Positions 7,883 through 7,909 of a DNA stretch of 7,909 nt are shown piece by piece (the first letter of the stretch is position 1; the number at the start of each line of letters is the position of its first letter). Source of the DNA: Candidatus Brocadiia bacterium (lineage in GTDB: Bacteria; Planctomycetota; PUPC01; DSUN01); NCBI GenBank assembly GCA_016782825.1, contig JADHXT010000150.1:1-7909 (forward strand), given 5' to 3'. The notes below the pieces were generated by a model that was not told the origin of the DNA, made no database searches, and saw only the letters and a program-made list of their open reading frames with translations. Both the position numbers and the translations under genes were made by a program.

Positions 7883-7909
7883 TCACTTGTCGCACTTGGG
7901 TGTTGAATC

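Larger units (their letters stand above)
7647..7909. other. Gene-free right end with lower G+C
   Basis: No gene is recognisable in this stretch. Short frames exist on both strands (for example ATG 7686 to TAG 7839, 51 codons) but none resembles a known protein or has a good ribosome-binding site. From about 7761 to the edge G+C falls to about 52% (77 of 149 bases), well below the operon. Together with the hairpins at 7841-7882 and the truncated gene to its left, this suggests foreign DNA such as the end of an insertion sequence, or a contig end inside a repeat. Confidence 0.4.

Noticed and set aside
7866..7909. Possible partial tRNA at the right edge (GGGTGTTGAATC resembles a T-arm)
   Set aside because: The bases do not give the conserved T-loop TTC-A pattern in a closable arm, and no acceptor or anticodon arm can be drawn.

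Overview
The window is GC-rich (by eye about two thirds G+C, strongly G/C-ended codons), densely coded on the + strand for its first 7.2 kb, and then decays into non-coding, repeat-like sequence. Protein style (an orphan UgpC/MalK-type ATPase, NusA with a long acidic tail, an infB-ylxP-rbfA order without rimP or ylxR) suggests an uncultured bacterium of the Planctomycetota/PVC type. That placement is an impression from family resemblance, not a test. Nothing looks phage-like or CRISPR-like.

Layout. (1) 2-1132: C-terminal part of a multi-pass membrane glycosyltransferase of the GT39/ArnT type, cut by the left edge. (2) 1133-1260: a regulatory interval with a textbook sigma70 promoter (TTGACA, 16-bp spacer, TATAAT), a 10-bp palindrome upstream of it and inverted repeats around the start of transcription and the ribosome-binding site. 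(3) 1261-2394: ATPase subunit of a sugar-type ABC importer with no permease beside it. (4) 2440-2470: a plausible intrinsic terminator, which also lies just upstream of nusA. (5) 2509-7181: a transcription/translation operon: nusA (TTG start), infB (TTG start), ylxP/DUF503 (GTG start chosen) and rbfA, tightly packed, with a TAATG stop/start overlap at the last junction. (6) 7182-7909: no intact gene. It holds small hairpins, a roughly 134-bp imperfect inverted-repeat element of dispersed-repeat type, a 56-codon minus-strand remnant resembling the C-terminus of a DUF2851 protein, and a final segment of about 150 bases at about 52% G+C with two adjacent hairpins.

How the genes work together. 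NusA controls pausing, termination and antitermination and, in many bacteria, couples RNA polymerase to the ribosome. IF-2 delivers initiator tRNA. RbfA matures the 30S subunit, and YlxP sits in the same operon position in Bacillus. All three large factors carry charged disordered segments: NusA and RbfA acidic tails, IF-2 a basic linker. The ABC ATPase and the glycosyltransferase look unrelated to this operon.

I found no convincing undescribed system. The items most worth a second look are the structured promoter region of the orphan ATPase, the terminator-before-nusA arrangement, the recent in-frame duplication in infB, and the repeat/pseudogene junction at the right end.
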